A stretch of DNA of 26,870 nucleotides, taken from positions 1-26,870 of the forward strand of contig JAUXUZ010000561.1 of NCBI GenBank assembly GCA_030680655.1. Reading direction: 5' to 3'. The notes below the pieces were generated by a model that did not search any database, was not told where the DNA came from, and worked only from the letters and a program-made list of their open reading frames with translations. Positions 1 to 7,255 of the stretch are shown piece by piece (position 1 is the stretch's first letter; every line of letters starts with the position of its first letter). The DNA is from Phycisphaerales bacterium (lineage in GTDB: Bacteria > Planctomycetota > Phycisphaerae > Phycisphaerales > UBA1924). A program made the position numbers and the translations under genes.

Positions 1-270
1 CGCCGCGAGCGGGTGGGTGCGCACGCGGATCGAGAGTGGGAGGGCGTTGCGGAGGCAGAGGTGGTCCAGGTGGCTGGTGTGATTGGCGACCATGACGAAC
101 GGTGTCGTCTTCGGTAGGTGCTCGCGTCCCTGCACGGTGTAGCGGTGGTAGAGGACGAGGCTGGTGCGTGAGATCGCCATGGCCGCGGCGTTGAGCACGA
201 GGCTGACGACGCCGGCGCGCCTGGGGAAGGGTGAAGCGGCGGGGCGGCGTGGTGCGGGGGTGTCTGGCAC
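1..270 (-). CDS. PlsC-type 1-acyl-glycerol-3-phosphate acyltransferase (5' part only)
   Basis: The gene reads leftward and leaves the window, so only about 90 N-terminal residues are visible. They contain the block VMVANHTSHLD, which is the HX4D acyl-transfer motif of the PlsC/LPLAT superfamily, preceded by the usual YTVQGREHLP-type strand. Family members transfer an acyl chain to lysophosphatidate or a related acceptor at the inner membrane. I chose the GTG at 270 because a -10-like TACGCT lies exactly 6 nt upstream (277-282, minus strand), the same arrangement seen at other starts here; an in-frame ATG at 180 would leave too little before the motif. The gene is divergent from the beta-helix gene, with 69 bp between the starts. 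The acceptor substrate cannot be told, and whether the rest of the gene is intact is unknown. Confidence 0.75.
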   Translation of the reverse strand, partial: MPDTPAPRRPAASPFPRRAGVVSLVLNAAAMAISRTSLVLYHRYTVQGREHLPKTTPFVMVANHTSHLDHLCLRNALPLSIRVRTHPLAA

Positions 271-305
271 GAACGGAGCGTAAGGTCGAGATCGCCGGGT
301 TTTCC

Positions 306-333
306 TTGCCCGCCAGCCAAAGTGTGGTAGGCT
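306..333 (+). promoter_or_regulatory. Sigma70-like promoter of beta-helix gene 1 (leaderless geometry)
   Basis: TTGCCC at 306-311, a 16-bp spacer, TAGGCT at 328-333, then only 6 nt to the ATG at 340. Transcription would begin at or next to the start codon. The paralogue at 6021 has the same spacing element by element. On the opposite strand TACGCT (277-282) lies 6 nt before the GTG at 270, so this short gap holds two back-to-back promoters. Predicted from sequence only. Confidence 0.5.
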
Positions 334-339
334 GCCCAT

Positions 340-1641
340 ATGGACAACCTTCTCAATCGGCGCTTGCTCCTTGGCGGACTGGCCGGTGCCGCGGGCGTAA
401 CCGCCCTTTCATCGGTGGGCCGGGCCGCGGGAGGTGGTGGCGGGGCTGGGGGAGGGCCGCTCAACCCGCCGGCGGGTCCGGTCGCGCCGACTTCCCGCCC
501 GCTCATCGAGATTGAGCCGCGCACCATCGTGAGCCAGGCGACGACACCCGGCGATGCGACGGCGATCTACGTCATCCGCGCCCCGGGCAGCTACTTCCTG
601 GGTGGGCCCATCGCGGGCGTGGCGGGGCGCAGCGCGATCAAGATCATCGCCAGCAACGTGACCCTTGACCTGCGCGGGTTCGGGGTCTTCGGCGTGGCGG
701 CCGCGCTGGACGGTATCGTCATCGAACCGTCATCTGGGACGACGGTGCGCAACGTCTATGTGCATGACGGCTCGGTGGCGGGCTGGCCGCGTCATGGCGT
801 CATGGGGCTCAGCACGAGCCTGGAGGGTGTGCGGCTGGATCGGCTGAACGTGAGCGGGTGCGGTGAGTATGGGGCGCTGCTGACGAGCGTCTGCGCGGTG
901 GTTGATTGCTCGTTCATCGGCAACGGGGCATCGGGCCTGAGCGTGCAGGACGCCTGCGTGGTTGTGCGGTGCCTGGCGAGCGAGAACGGGAGCACGGGGA
1001 TCGACCTCAACAGCCAGTCGTCGGTGGAGTCGTGCACGTCATCGAACAACGGCGGGAGCGGGTTTTCTTTCGCGGCAGATGGGCGGTTTGTGAACTGCCT
1101 GGCGACAGGCTGCGACGGGGCAGGGTTCACCACTTTCTTTTCGCCCGGCAGCGTCCTTGAGCTGTGCACCGCGGTCGGCTGCGGCACCTACGGCTTCGAC
1201 CTCAACGTCTTCAACCTGCTGCGCGGCTGCACCGCCCGGGCCTGCAACACCGCGGGCTTCTACGTCCGCCGCCACAGCCGGCTGATCGACTGCATCAGCT
1301 ACTTCAACCCGCGCGGGATCGAGGTGATCGACGGCTGCCTGCTCAGCGGGTGCGTCTGCAACGAGAACGGTGGAACAGCGGGTGAGGGGATCCTGCTGAA
1401 CGGGACCGACAACCGTGTGGAGGGGTGCCACATGACGGGCAACGCGACTGGTCTGCGCGCGACCAGCGGGGGGAATTTCATCGCGGGCAACACCGCCAGC
1501 GGCAGCGCGGTGGTGAACTGGAACCTCGTCGCGAACAACAAGTGCCTGGTCGTTGCGGGCGTCAACGCCGGCGCGATCAACGGGAGCAGCGGCGGCGTAT
1601 CTCCCGGGTCGACGGATCCCAACGCGAACTACTCGTTCTAG
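340..1641 (+). CDS. Secreted right-handed beta-helix protein, copy 1 (Tat-like signal)
   Basis: 433 residues. The N-terminus has a twin arginine (NRRLLLGG, residues 6-13), a hydrophobic stretch to about residue 26 and a Gly-rich linker (31-39), which together look like a Tat signal. Next comes the block GPLNPPAGPVAPT (about 39-51) and an EPRT...TPGD region. The rest is a run of coils of about 22-26 residues rich in Gly, Asn, Val and Cys, typical of parallel beta-helix proteins. It ends GSTDPNANYSF. The protein at 6021 shares the N-terminal block, the coils and the last residues (GSTDPNANFTY), so the two are paralogues. Beta-helix proteins often bind or cut polysaccharides, but I see no catalytic signature and assign no enzyme activity. 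The start is set by the ATG 6 nt after a -10-like element. Confidence 0.8.
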   Translation: MDNLLNRRLLLGGLAGAAGVTALSSVGRAAGGGGGAGGGPLNPPAGPVAPTSRPLIEIEPRTIVSQATTPGDATAIYVIRAPGSYFLGGPIAGVAGRSAIKIIASNVTLDLRGFGVFGVAAALDGIVIEPSSGTTVRNVYVHDGSVAGWPRHGVMGLSTSLEGVRLDRLNVSGCGEYGALLTSVCAVVDCSFIGNGASGLSVQDACVVVRCLASENGSTGIDLNSQSSVESCTSSNNGGSGFSFAADGRFVNCLATGCDGAGFTTFFSPGSVLELCTAVGCGTYGFDLNVFNLLRGCTARACNTAGFYVRRHSRLIDCISYFNPRGIEVIDGCLLSGCVCNENGGTAGEGILLNGTDNRVEGCHMTGNATGLRATSGGNFIAGNTASGSAVVNWNLVANNKCLVVAGVNAGAINGSSGGVSPGSTDPNANYSF

Positions 1642-1669
1642 ACGGGGGAGACGAGAGACAGCGTCTGCC

Positions 1670-2479
1670 CTACCTGTCTCCGAACACGCGCCGGCGAAGC
1701 AGGCGCATGTCCAGCGGGATCAACGCGGCGATCAGTAGCAGGCACAGGCCGGCGCAGGCCGCCAGGTGCCACGTCGGCTGGCCGTTCAGCAGCAACCAGC
1801 GCAGGCCTTCGGCCAGATGGTGGAGCGGGTTGATCGCGGCGACGGCGTTGAGCACACCGATATCCGGGAGCGGGAAGTAGGTGCTGGAGGCGAAGCCGAT
1901 GGGCATGATGACCAGGAAGAACGGCAGGCTCATGTGGTCGATGCTCGGCAGCACCGCCGTGAAGAAGAGCCCGACCGCCGAGAAGGCCAGCGCGGTGAGG
2001 AAGAGCAGCGGCACCACCGCCGGCATCCATCCCCAGTGCAGCGAAAGCGACCCCGCCATCCCGAACCCGGCCAGCACGAAGCAGACCACCACCGCGTAGG
2101 AGGTCGCCAGCGTCGACGCCCACAGCGCCTCACCCCACACCACGTGCTCCAGCCTCACCTGCGTCGTCAGCTGCCCCTCCCACGACTTCTGGAAGTGCAT
2201 GCGGATGAACGCCGCGAAGAGCGACTGGAAGAACGAAGACATGAACGCCGTGTAGGCCAGGATGCCCGGGCCGAGGTAATGCATGTAGTCGAGGGTCTGG
2301 CCGTGCCAGCCCACCCCGCCCATCTGCCGCCCGAGCCCGACGCCGAAGGTGAGCAGCATGATCAGCGGCTCGCACACCGGCGGGAGCGTCACGGTGTGCC
2401 AGTTGCGCAGGTGGACGCGCACGTGGCGCATCAGCACCGCGCGGCTCTGCCACTGCCACATCCCCGTCAGCGCGTTCAT
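1670..2479 (-). CDS. ABC-2 type transporter permease (NodJ/DrrB-like)
   Basis: 269 residues with about six hydrophobic segments, an N-terminal cytoplasmic stretch (WQSRAVLMRHVRVHLRNW), and the conserved late motif INPLHHLAEGLR typical of NodJ/DrrB-type ABC-2 permeases. It would form the membrane half of an exporter with the ATPase encoded just upstream. The ATG at 2479 overlaps the ATPase stop codon (ATGA), which indicates translational coupling and fixes the start. The gene ends 28 bp from the convergent beta-helix gene. Family members export small lipophilic compounds, polysaccharide or oligosaccharide; the cargo here is unknown. Confidence 0.88.
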   Translation of the reverse strand: MNALTGMWQWQSRAVLMRHVRVHLRNWHTVTLPPVCEPLIMLLTFGVGLGRQMGGVGWHGQTLDYMHYLGPGILAYTAFMSSFFQSLFAAFIRMHFQKSWEGQLTTQVRLEHVVWGEALWASTLATSYAVVVCFVLAGFGMAGSLSLHWGWMPAVVPLLFLTALAFSAVGLFFTAVLPSIDHMSLPFFLVIMPIGFASSTYFPLPDIGVLNAVAAINPLHHLAEGLRWLLLNGQPTWHLAACAGLCLLLIAALIPLDMRLLRRRVFGDR

Positions 2480-3414
2480 GGCTTGCCCTCCTGCGAGAGG
2501 GCGAGGAAGAGGTCGTCGAGCGTGGGTGGGCGCACCTCGTAGCGCAGCGCGGCGAACTCGGCGACGAACGCGGCCAGCACCGCCGCGTTGAGGGGCGCGT
2601 GCCAGTCGCTGAGCACCTGGGTTGGGCGCACGCCGCGGCCGCGCAGCCACTCCACCGGCCGGGCCGTTTCCTGAGCAAGGGCGGTGAGCACCACGACGTG
2701 CTCGCCGACGACGTCGCCCAGCACCGCGGCGGACGACCCGCTGGCTCGCACGCGCCCGGCCTGCAGCACCTGCAGCCGGTCGGAGAGGCGCGCGGCCTCA
2801 TCCATGTAGTGCGTCGTGAGCACCACGGCCATCCCCTCGGCACGCAGGGTGTTGATCAGCTCCCACACCGCGACGCGTGCCTGCGGGTCGAGCCCGGTGG
2901 TCGGCTCGTCGAGGAAGACGACCCTGGGTTTGTGCACGACCGACCGCGCGATCATCAGCCGCCGCTTGTAGCCGCCCGAGAGCGTCTCGGGCTTCACATC
3001 GGCGAACTCGCGCAGGCCGAACTGGTCGAGCAGTGTCTCGATCCGCGCATCAAGGTCGACCTGGCGGGGCCGGTAGTAACGCCCCGTCTGCACGAGGTTG
3101 CCGCGGACGGTGAAGTCCTGATCGAACGTGTCGTCCTGCGTGCACACGCCCAGCAGCCTGCGGGCGCGGTCACCGTCGGAGGCGAGGTCGTGCCCCGCGA
3201 TCAGCACATTCCCCGCGTCGGCGCGGAGGTAGCCGTAGCACATGCGCAGCGTTGTGGTCTTGCCCGCGCCGTTTGGACCCAACAACCCCAGCACCTCGCC
3301 CGCGTTGCACGAGAGGTCGATCCCGTGGACGATCTTCTTGCCGCCGAGTGACTTCTCGAGGCCGACAGCCTGCAGGAGCGGGACGCCGGCGGTGGGGGAC
3401 GGAGGGGTGGGCAT
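2476..3414 (-). CDS. ABC transporter ATP-binding protein (NodI/DrrA-like)
   Basis: 312 residues from the ATG at 3414. Walker A is GPNGAGKT (46-53), the Q-loop lies around CTQDD (91-95), the signature is LSGGYKRR (145-152), Walker B with the D-loop is VVFLDEPTTGLD (165-176), and the switch histidine is in TTHYMDE (H202). The C-terminal 100 residues match the extra domain of NodI/DrrA ATPases. It energises the permease encoded immediately downstream, with an overlapping stop and start. The reading frame stays open to 3495, but the upstream part is Pro/Arg-rich and unlike the family, so I prefer 3414; no clear Shine-Dalgarno site helps. A perfect palindrome lies 68-88 bp upstream of the start. 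Confidence 0.9.
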   Translation of the reverse strand: MPTPPSPTAGVPLLQAVGLEKSLGGKKIVHGIDLSCNAGEVLGLLGPNGAGKTTTLRMCYGYLRADAGNVLIAGHDLASDGDRARRLLGVCTQDDTFDQDFTVRGNLVQTGRYYRPRQVDLDARIETLLDQFGLREFADVKPETLSGGYKRRLMIARSVVHKPRVVFLDEPTTGLDPQARVAVWELINTLRAEGMAVVLTTHYMDEAARLSDRLQVLQAGRVRASGSSAAVLGDVVGEHVVVLTALAQETARPVEWLRGRGVRPTQVLSDWHAPLNAAVLAAFVAEFAALRYEVRPPTLDDLFLALSQEGKP

Positions 3415-3481
3415 GTCCGGGGGGAGAGGTGGCCGCGGCGGCCGGGCGTGGGCGAGTGGATGAAGGGCATGAAGCGTTGCA

Positions 3482-3502
3482 CCTTGACGCTCCACGTCAA
3501 GG
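3482..3502. promoter_or_regulatory. Perfect 8-5-8 palindrome upstream of the ABC exporter (candidate operator)
   Basis: CCTTGACG (3482-3489), spacer CTCCA, CGTCAAGG (3495-3502): a perfect inverted repeat of the size bound by dimeric repressors such as TetR-type proteins. It lies 68 bp upstream of the ATPase start. There is no T-run, so a terminator is unlikely. No regulator gene for it is in the neighbourhood. Confidence 0.4.
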
Positions 3503-3702
3503 GAGCGCGCCGGGGGAGGCCGTGGGGGGCGGGGAGCGGCGTTGGGCCCAACCTGCCGTGCGCCTTCGCGATGGTCTACGACGAGATCGGCCGGCTGCAG
3601 CGTCCGATGGTCACCCGGGAGGCGTAGACCGCCTTCCCTTTCGCCTTCCCTTTCGCCTTCCCTTCCGCCCCGTGGCCTTCGGCCGCGCAGCGCTGGGCGG
3701 TT
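3503..3702. repeat. Intergenic stretch with three tandem 12-bp units (3631-3666)
   Basis: The gap between the exporter and the dockerin protein holds three tandem copies of GCCTTCCCTTTC at 3631-3666, the last ending in CC. On the plus strand an open frame of 55 codons (3460-3627) runs through the exporter's palindrome; it has no recognisable domain and I do not call it a gene. No strong terminator is visible here. Confidence 0.6.
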
Positions 3703-4968
3703 TCAGCACGCCGCGAAGAACTGATCGATGAAGACGATGAAGTCGTTGTTGTCGAACTGACCGTCTGGCCCGAACAGGCCCCCCTGGCGGCCGAGATCGG
3801 CCTGAGGGAGTGCGTCGAAGAAGTGCCCGATGAAGACGATGAAGTCGTTGTTGTCGAAGAGGCCATCGCCGCCGGGCAGGCCCCCCTGGCGCCCGACATC
3901 CGCAAAGACGGCCTGGCAGAGCGCCGCGTCGCCCACGGGCACAATCACCGCATCGTCGGCGGTGTTGAGCTCGGGGAGTGAGCCGGGGTACGGTGAGAAG
4001 ATGACAGTGACCTGATCGGCAGCGCTCAGCTGCGGCACAATCACCTGCCAGCCCGAGCCGGGCACGATCCGCGCTGAGCTGCAGTTCTCGTCGCACAAAC
4101 ACCAGGGCTCGGGGCCAGAGTTCCCCGGTGGCAGGCAGATGTTGCCGTTGGGATGACCGAGCGTGTGCTGGCAGTGGACGCACCATTCAGCGCAGGAGAA
4201 CGTGGGGGGCGACGTCCCCACCAGCGTGCCCGAGCCCATGTAGATGATGATCGCCGTCCCGCCGCATCCCCCGCTCCCACCGCCGCCCCCGCCATAAGGC
4301 GTTCCGTTGACGAGCACCAGCACCTCGGTGGAGAGGTTGCGGTCGATGCCATCCCAGGTCGACTGCAGCGTGACCTCGCCGGCCAGGGCGTACTCACCCG
4401 TCGCGGTGCGGCCGTAGTGGACGCCGCCGGCCCTTGCCTGCCGGTTGTACCCGCCGGGCGTCGGCACGATCATGAACGCCCCATCGTTGGCGGTGGCGAT
4501 CTCCGCTGCAGCGCTGGGGAGCGCTGTTGCGTACGCCGAGATGATGTCACCCGCGGAGATGTTCAAGACGGTGAACTCGGTGGAGACCGAGTGGTTGGAG
4601 CAGTAGCACGTGCCCGGCACGATGATCGAGGGCTTGCAGGCAGCGCACCAGCCGTCGGTCACGCACGATGATGCGCACCCGCTGCCGCCGGTGCCGGCGT
4701 TTGAGACCATCACCGACTGGGCGACGACGCTCACCGGCACACCGTTGATCGACACGATGAGCTCGCACCCAAGGTCCAGCGGCGTGGGCGATTCGTTGGC
4801 GAGCCAGACCGTGGCCTTCACCAGCCAGCCGCCGTCGGGGCCGGGTGAGGGTGTGCAGGTGATGTCCTGGGCGGTGATGATGCGGTCGTAGTTCTGCGCC
4901 AGCGACGGCCTCGCCCCCACGGAGGCGATCACGCAGAGCCAGGCACACATGATCGGCAGCATTCGCAT
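3703..4968 (-). CDS. Secreted Cys-rich protein with C-terminal GC-type dockerin pair
   Basis: 421 residues with a Sec signal (hydrophobic 4-20, cleavage near SLAQ, residue 25). The body contains two similar halves. Half 1 (about 46-168) has ELIVSINGVPVS, a Cys-rich loop (C98, C102, C108, C111, C121, C123) and a strand ending ANDGAFMIVP. Half 2 (about 190-345) has EVLVLVNGTPYG, a Gly-rich loop, Cys-rich motifs (C235, C259, C263, C266, C278, C290, C292, C296) and TADDAVIVPV. The C-terminus is two EF-hand-like repeats (357-384 and 391-421), each with GG-x-DG-x-x-DNNDFIVFI, ending in FFAAC. This matches the GC-type dockerin domain of Phycisphaerae, thought to act in attachment or sorting of surface proteins. 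AGAGG, 11 nt before the ATG, supports the start. The function of the body is unknown. Confidence 0.8.
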   Translation of the reverse strand: MRMLPIMCAWLCVIASVGARPSLAQNYDRIITAQDITCTPSPGPDGGWLVKATVWLANESPTPLDLGCELIVSINGVPVSVVAQSVMVSNAGTGGSGCASSCVTDGWCAACKPSIIVPGTCYCSNHSVSTEFTVLNISAGDIISAYATALPSAAAEIATANDGAFMIVPTPGGYNRQARAGGVHYGRTATGEYALAGEVTLQSTWDGIDRNLSTEVLVLVNGTPYGGGGGGSGGCGGTAIIIYMGSGTLVGTSPPTFSCAEWCVHCQHTLGHPNGNICLPPGNSGPEPWCLCDENCSSARIVPGSGWQVIVPQLSAADQVTVIFSPYPGSLPELNTADDAVIVPVGDAALCQAVFADVGRQGGLPGGDGLFDNNDFIVFIGHFFDALPQADLGRQGGLFGPDGQFDNNDFIVFIDQFFAAC

Positions 4969-5121
4969 GGTTGAACCTCTTCGGTGGCGGCCCCCCGCTC
5001 CATCTCAATGGGTTATCGCGGCGGACCAGAACCTTGCAGATACAGGAGTATCGTCGGTGGCAGGGGTGCGGCTTTCGCTTTGTTCACAATCCAGCCGAAC
5101 ACCAACCGCCGGATCAGAGGA

Positions 5122-5140
5122 ACGCTGTCTCTGACAGCGT
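5122..5140. repeat. Perfect 8-bp inverted repeat in the gap upstream of the dockerin gene
   Basis: ACGCTGTC, loop TCT, GACAGCGT, about 150 bp upstream of the dockerin protein start, in a gene-free stretch (4969-5234). An 11-mer from its minus strand (AGAGACAGCGT) recurs at 1654-1664 just after beta-helix gene 1, so it may belong to a dispersed hairpin family rather than being an operator. A smaller repeat (GATAC/GTATC) lies at about 5038-5051. Confidence 0.4.
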
Positions 5141-5234
5141 ACCGCGAACCGCAGGGCCGCACCAGCCATTTCTGCGCTGCTCCGATCGGCATGCACAAGA
5201 CACCCTTAACAGGAGTTGAACTGGGGTGGGCGGC

Positions 5235-5330
5235 CCTGCCCTCGGCCGCGCGGGCGGTGTGCCCGGCCCCGACTCATCGCTCGACACCAACGACCCCATC
5301 GTCTTCATCGAGCGATTCTTCGGCGGATGC
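5235..5330 (+). pseudogene. Decayed orphan GC-type dockerin repeat
   Basis: The plus strand encodes LGRAGGVPGPD followed by SSLDTNDPIVFIERFFGGC, which aligns with the last repeat of the dockerin protein at 3703-4968 (LGRQGGLFGPDGQFDNNDF...FFAAC). A TGA stop lies in frame just upstream (5217-5219), so no protein body remains. In the intact protein the final Cys is followed by a stop; here the next codon is CGA, one transition from TGA. The calcium-loop residues are partly lost (DG to SS, NND to TND). I read it as the 3' remnant of a second dockerin-tagged gene, on the opposite strand to the living copy. The short length limits certainty. Confidence 0.6.
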
Positions 5331-5374
5331 CGAGCGTGGCGACGGATGCCGCGATGGTGCGCACCTTGGCAGAC

Positions 5375-5875
5375 TCAACGAGATGGGGTGTTCGCCGCCG
5401 GAGCACCCTGCGTTGGTGGTGTGGCCTGCAGCTTCTCAACGATCGACAGCATCGTTGTGCCCATCAGTGATGAGAAGACCACCGGCACCGCGACCGCAAA
5501 GATGCTCGAAACGACCACGGTGATGATCACGTAAGGCCAGCGTGCGCGCTCGGGAACGAGCGATGTGCGGCGGGGCGGAAGGATCATCGCTGCAACCGCC
5601 AGGGCGAGCGCCGGCAGAGCAACCAGCAGGAAGAGCAGGCCCAGCGGCGAGGCGAGCAGCGAGCTCACCTGGATCACGGCGATGTCCCCCGCGCTGAGCT
5701 TGACGCCGAACTCCTTGAAGACGTCGCCCATCTTGGGGCCGACCCACGCGATATACCCCAGCGGTGCGCCCCACAGGACCCACAGCAGCAGCGTCAGCGA
5801 GATGCGCTGGGCAGCACGCGACGGGGGGCGGGGCGCGATCGCCACGGAGGGCACGGCAAGGGGTGCGGCGGTCAT
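5375..5875 (-). CDS. Small membrane protein, unknown function
   Basis: 166 residues with three predicted membrane segments: about ISLTLLLWVLWGAPLGYIAW, SPLGLLFLLVALPALALAVA, and VIITVVVSSIFAVAVPVVF. Between the first two lies GPKMGDVFKEFGVKLS, which resembles the membrane-proximal loop of GspF-like proteins in planctomycetes, though the full GspF domain is absent. The C-terminal tail is Pro/Ala-rich. The ATG at 5875 is chosen because TTGCGG (5904-5909), a 16-bp spacer and TACACT (5882-5887) end exactly 6 nt before it, matching the divergent gene at 6021. I do not recognise a family with confidence. A location in the inner membrane is likely. Confidence 0.65.
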   Translation of the reverse strand: MTAAPLAVPSVAIAPRPPSRAAQRISLTLLLWVLWGAPLGYIAWVGPKMGDVFKEFGVKLSAGDIAVIQVSSLLASPLGLLFLLVALPALALAVAAMILPPRRTSLVPERARWPYVIITVVVSSIFAVAVPVVFSSLMGTTMLSIVEKLQATPPTQGAPAANTPSR

Positions 5876-5881
5876 GGAGCG

Positions 5882-5909
5882 AGTGTACATCAATCCGGCG
5901 TACCCGCAA
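5882..5909 (-). promoter_or_regulatory. Sigma70-like promoter of the small membrane protein gene
   Basis: On the minus strand TTGCGG (5909-5904), a 16-bp spacer, TACACT (5887-5882), then 6 nt to the ATG at 5875. This spacing is the same as at the 340 and 6021 genes and implies a leaderless transcript. Confidence 0.5.
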
Positions 5910-5986
5910 TGCCGGCGGGCACAGATTGGGGGCATGGACGGGTCAAGGTGGCAGGGCAAACGGCGGGAAACTCGGGCCGTTCTCCC

Positions 5987-6014
5987 TTGCACCGCTCACG
6001 AAAGCGGGTATCTT
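5987..6014 (+). promoter_or_regulatory. Sigma70-like promoter of beta-helix gene 2 (leaderless geometry)
   Basis: TTGCAC (5987-5992), 16-bp spacer, TATCTT (6009-6014), then 6 nt to the ATG at 6021. There is no space for a ribosome binding site between a start point near 6021 and the start codon. Confidence 0.5.
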
Positions 6015-6020
6015 CAAACC

Positions 6021-7157
6021 ATGCGCACACACACCCTTGCCGTTCCTGCCGCACTGGTCCTGATCGCCGCTGGCCTCATCGCCGGCGCGGCCGTCGCCGG
6101 CCCGCTCAACCCGCCCGCCGGCGCGGTCGCCCCGACCGCCAAGCCGCTCGCTGACGTTGAGCCGCGGACGGCGATCAACGCGGCCAACACCCCGGGTGAT
6201 ACCGACAGCGTCTACCGCATCAGCCAGCCGGGGTCGTACTACCTCACCGGCAACCTCACCGGCGCTGCGGGCAAAAGCGGCATCGAGATCGCCGCCAGCG
6301 GCGTGACGATCGATCTCAACGGCTTCGAGCTGCTGGGTGTGCCCGGCTCGCTCAGCGGCACTCGCCCGGGCGCCACGATCAGCAACGTGACGGTCAAGAA
6401 CGGCTCAGCGCGGAACTGGGGCGAGGCCGGCGTCTCGCTGTCCTACTTCCAGGTGACCGGCTGCCGCATCGACTCGGTCCACGCCAGCGGCAACGGCGGG
6501 GTGGGCATCGTGTGCGGCCTGGGCGGCGTGGTGACCGGCTGCACGGCCTCCGCCAACACCGGGGGCGGCATCTTCGCGTATTCGGGCGGCGTGGTGAGCG
6601 GTTGCGCGGCGTACGGCAACACCGGCAACGGCATCGGCACCACCGGCGGCGGCCACGTGGTGGATTGCACCTCCTACGTCAACACGGGGACGGGGATATC
6701 GGTGGGCAGCGGCAGCACGGTCTCACGCTGCACCGTTGCGGCCAACGGCACGTACGGCATCACGACCAGCTCGTCGTGCACGGTGGCAGACTGCACCGTT
6801 CGCACCAGCACGCTCGACGGCATCCTCTGCGGGGGGTCGGGAAGCCAGATCCGCAACAACGTCTGCTCGATCAACGGCAACGGCGGCGACGGCGCGGGCA
6901 TCGTCGTCGCGAGCGTCGAGAACAAGATCGAGGGGAACCACTGCAGCAACAACGACCGCGGCATCGACGTGCAGGCGGCCGGCAACATCATCGTCCGCAA
7001 CACCTGCGCCGACAACACGGTGGAGTGGGTGATCGTCGCCAACAACGTTTACGGCCCGATCATCAACCGCTCGGCCCCCGCCAGCGCAGCGGTGAACGGC
7101 CCCGCCGCGGCGAGCACGCTGGGGAGCACGGACCCGAACGCGAATTTCACGTACTGA
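6021..7157 (+). CDS. Secreted right-handed beta-helix protein, copy 2 (Sec signal)
   Basis: 378 residues. A classical Sec signal (hydrophobic AVPAALVLIAAGLIAGAAVA, cleaved near residue 27) leads straight into GPLNPPAGAVAPT and EPRTAIN...TPGD, the block also found in the protein at 340. Coils of about 22-25 residues follow, many carrying one Cys at an equivalent position (GCTA, GCAA, DCTS, RCTV, DCTV), which in a helix would stack as a Cys ladder. The C-terminus is GSTDPNANFTY. A longer upstream open frame exists (to 5565), but the signal peptide and promoter fix the start at 6021. It is probably a surface or extracellular protein; ligand and activity are unknown. It differs from its paralogue in the export signal and lacks the Gly-rich linker. 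Confidence 0.82.
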   Translation: MRTHTLAVPAALVLIAAGLIAGAAVAGPLNPPAGAVAPTAKPLADVEPRTAINAANTPGDTDSVYRISQPGSYYLTGNLTGAAGKSGIEIAASGVTIDLNGFELLGVPGSLSGTRPGATISNVTVKNGSARNWGEAGVSLSYFQVTGCRIDSVHASGNGGVGIVCGLGGVVTGCTASANTGGGIFAYSGGVVSGCAAYGNTGNGIGTTGGGHVVDCTSYVNTGTGISVGSGSTVSRCTVAANGTYGITTSSSCTVADCTVRTSTLDGILCGGSGSQIRNNVCSINGNGGDGAGIVVASVENKIEGNHCSNNDRGIDVQAAGNIIVRNTCADNTVEWVIVANNVYGPIINRSAPASAAVNGPAAASTLGSTDPNANFTY

Positions 7158-7223
7158 CGCGCAACGCGCAGCTGGGGCAGGAGATTCGGCCTTGCCCGCG
7201 TGACTGAAACGCCTATGCCGGAA

Positions 7224-7255
7224 CACGGCCAAGCCTCAAAGCAGGCTTGGCCGTG
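7224..7255 (+). terminator. Perfect 13-bp hairpin after beta-helix gene 2
   Basis: CACGGCCAAGCCT (7224-7236), 6-nt loop CAAAGC, and the exact reverse complement (7243-7255), 67 nt after the stop codon. No T-run follows, so termination would have to rely on the stem alone or on another factor; a dispersed repeat is the alternative. A weaker 9-bp inverted pair (CCGTGCCAC at 7251-7259 and GTGGCACGG at 7308-7316) could form a competing fold. The rest of the gap to 7428 shows nothing recognisable. Confidence 0.5.

Noticed and set aside
1670..2650. Longer permease start at 2650
   Set aside because: The extra 57 residues are Arg/Ala-rich and overlap the ATPase gene; the coupled ATGA start at 2479 fits the family.
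3460..3627. 55-codon plus-strand frame ending in a protein-like stretch (YDEIGRLQRPMVTREA)
   Set aside because: No domain, no ribosome binding site, and its first half overlaps the palindrome and low-complexity DNA; kept as a possible fragment only.
5565..6020. Upstream extension of beta-helix protein 2
   Set aside because: It is antisense to the small membrane protein, and the Sec signal begins at 6021.
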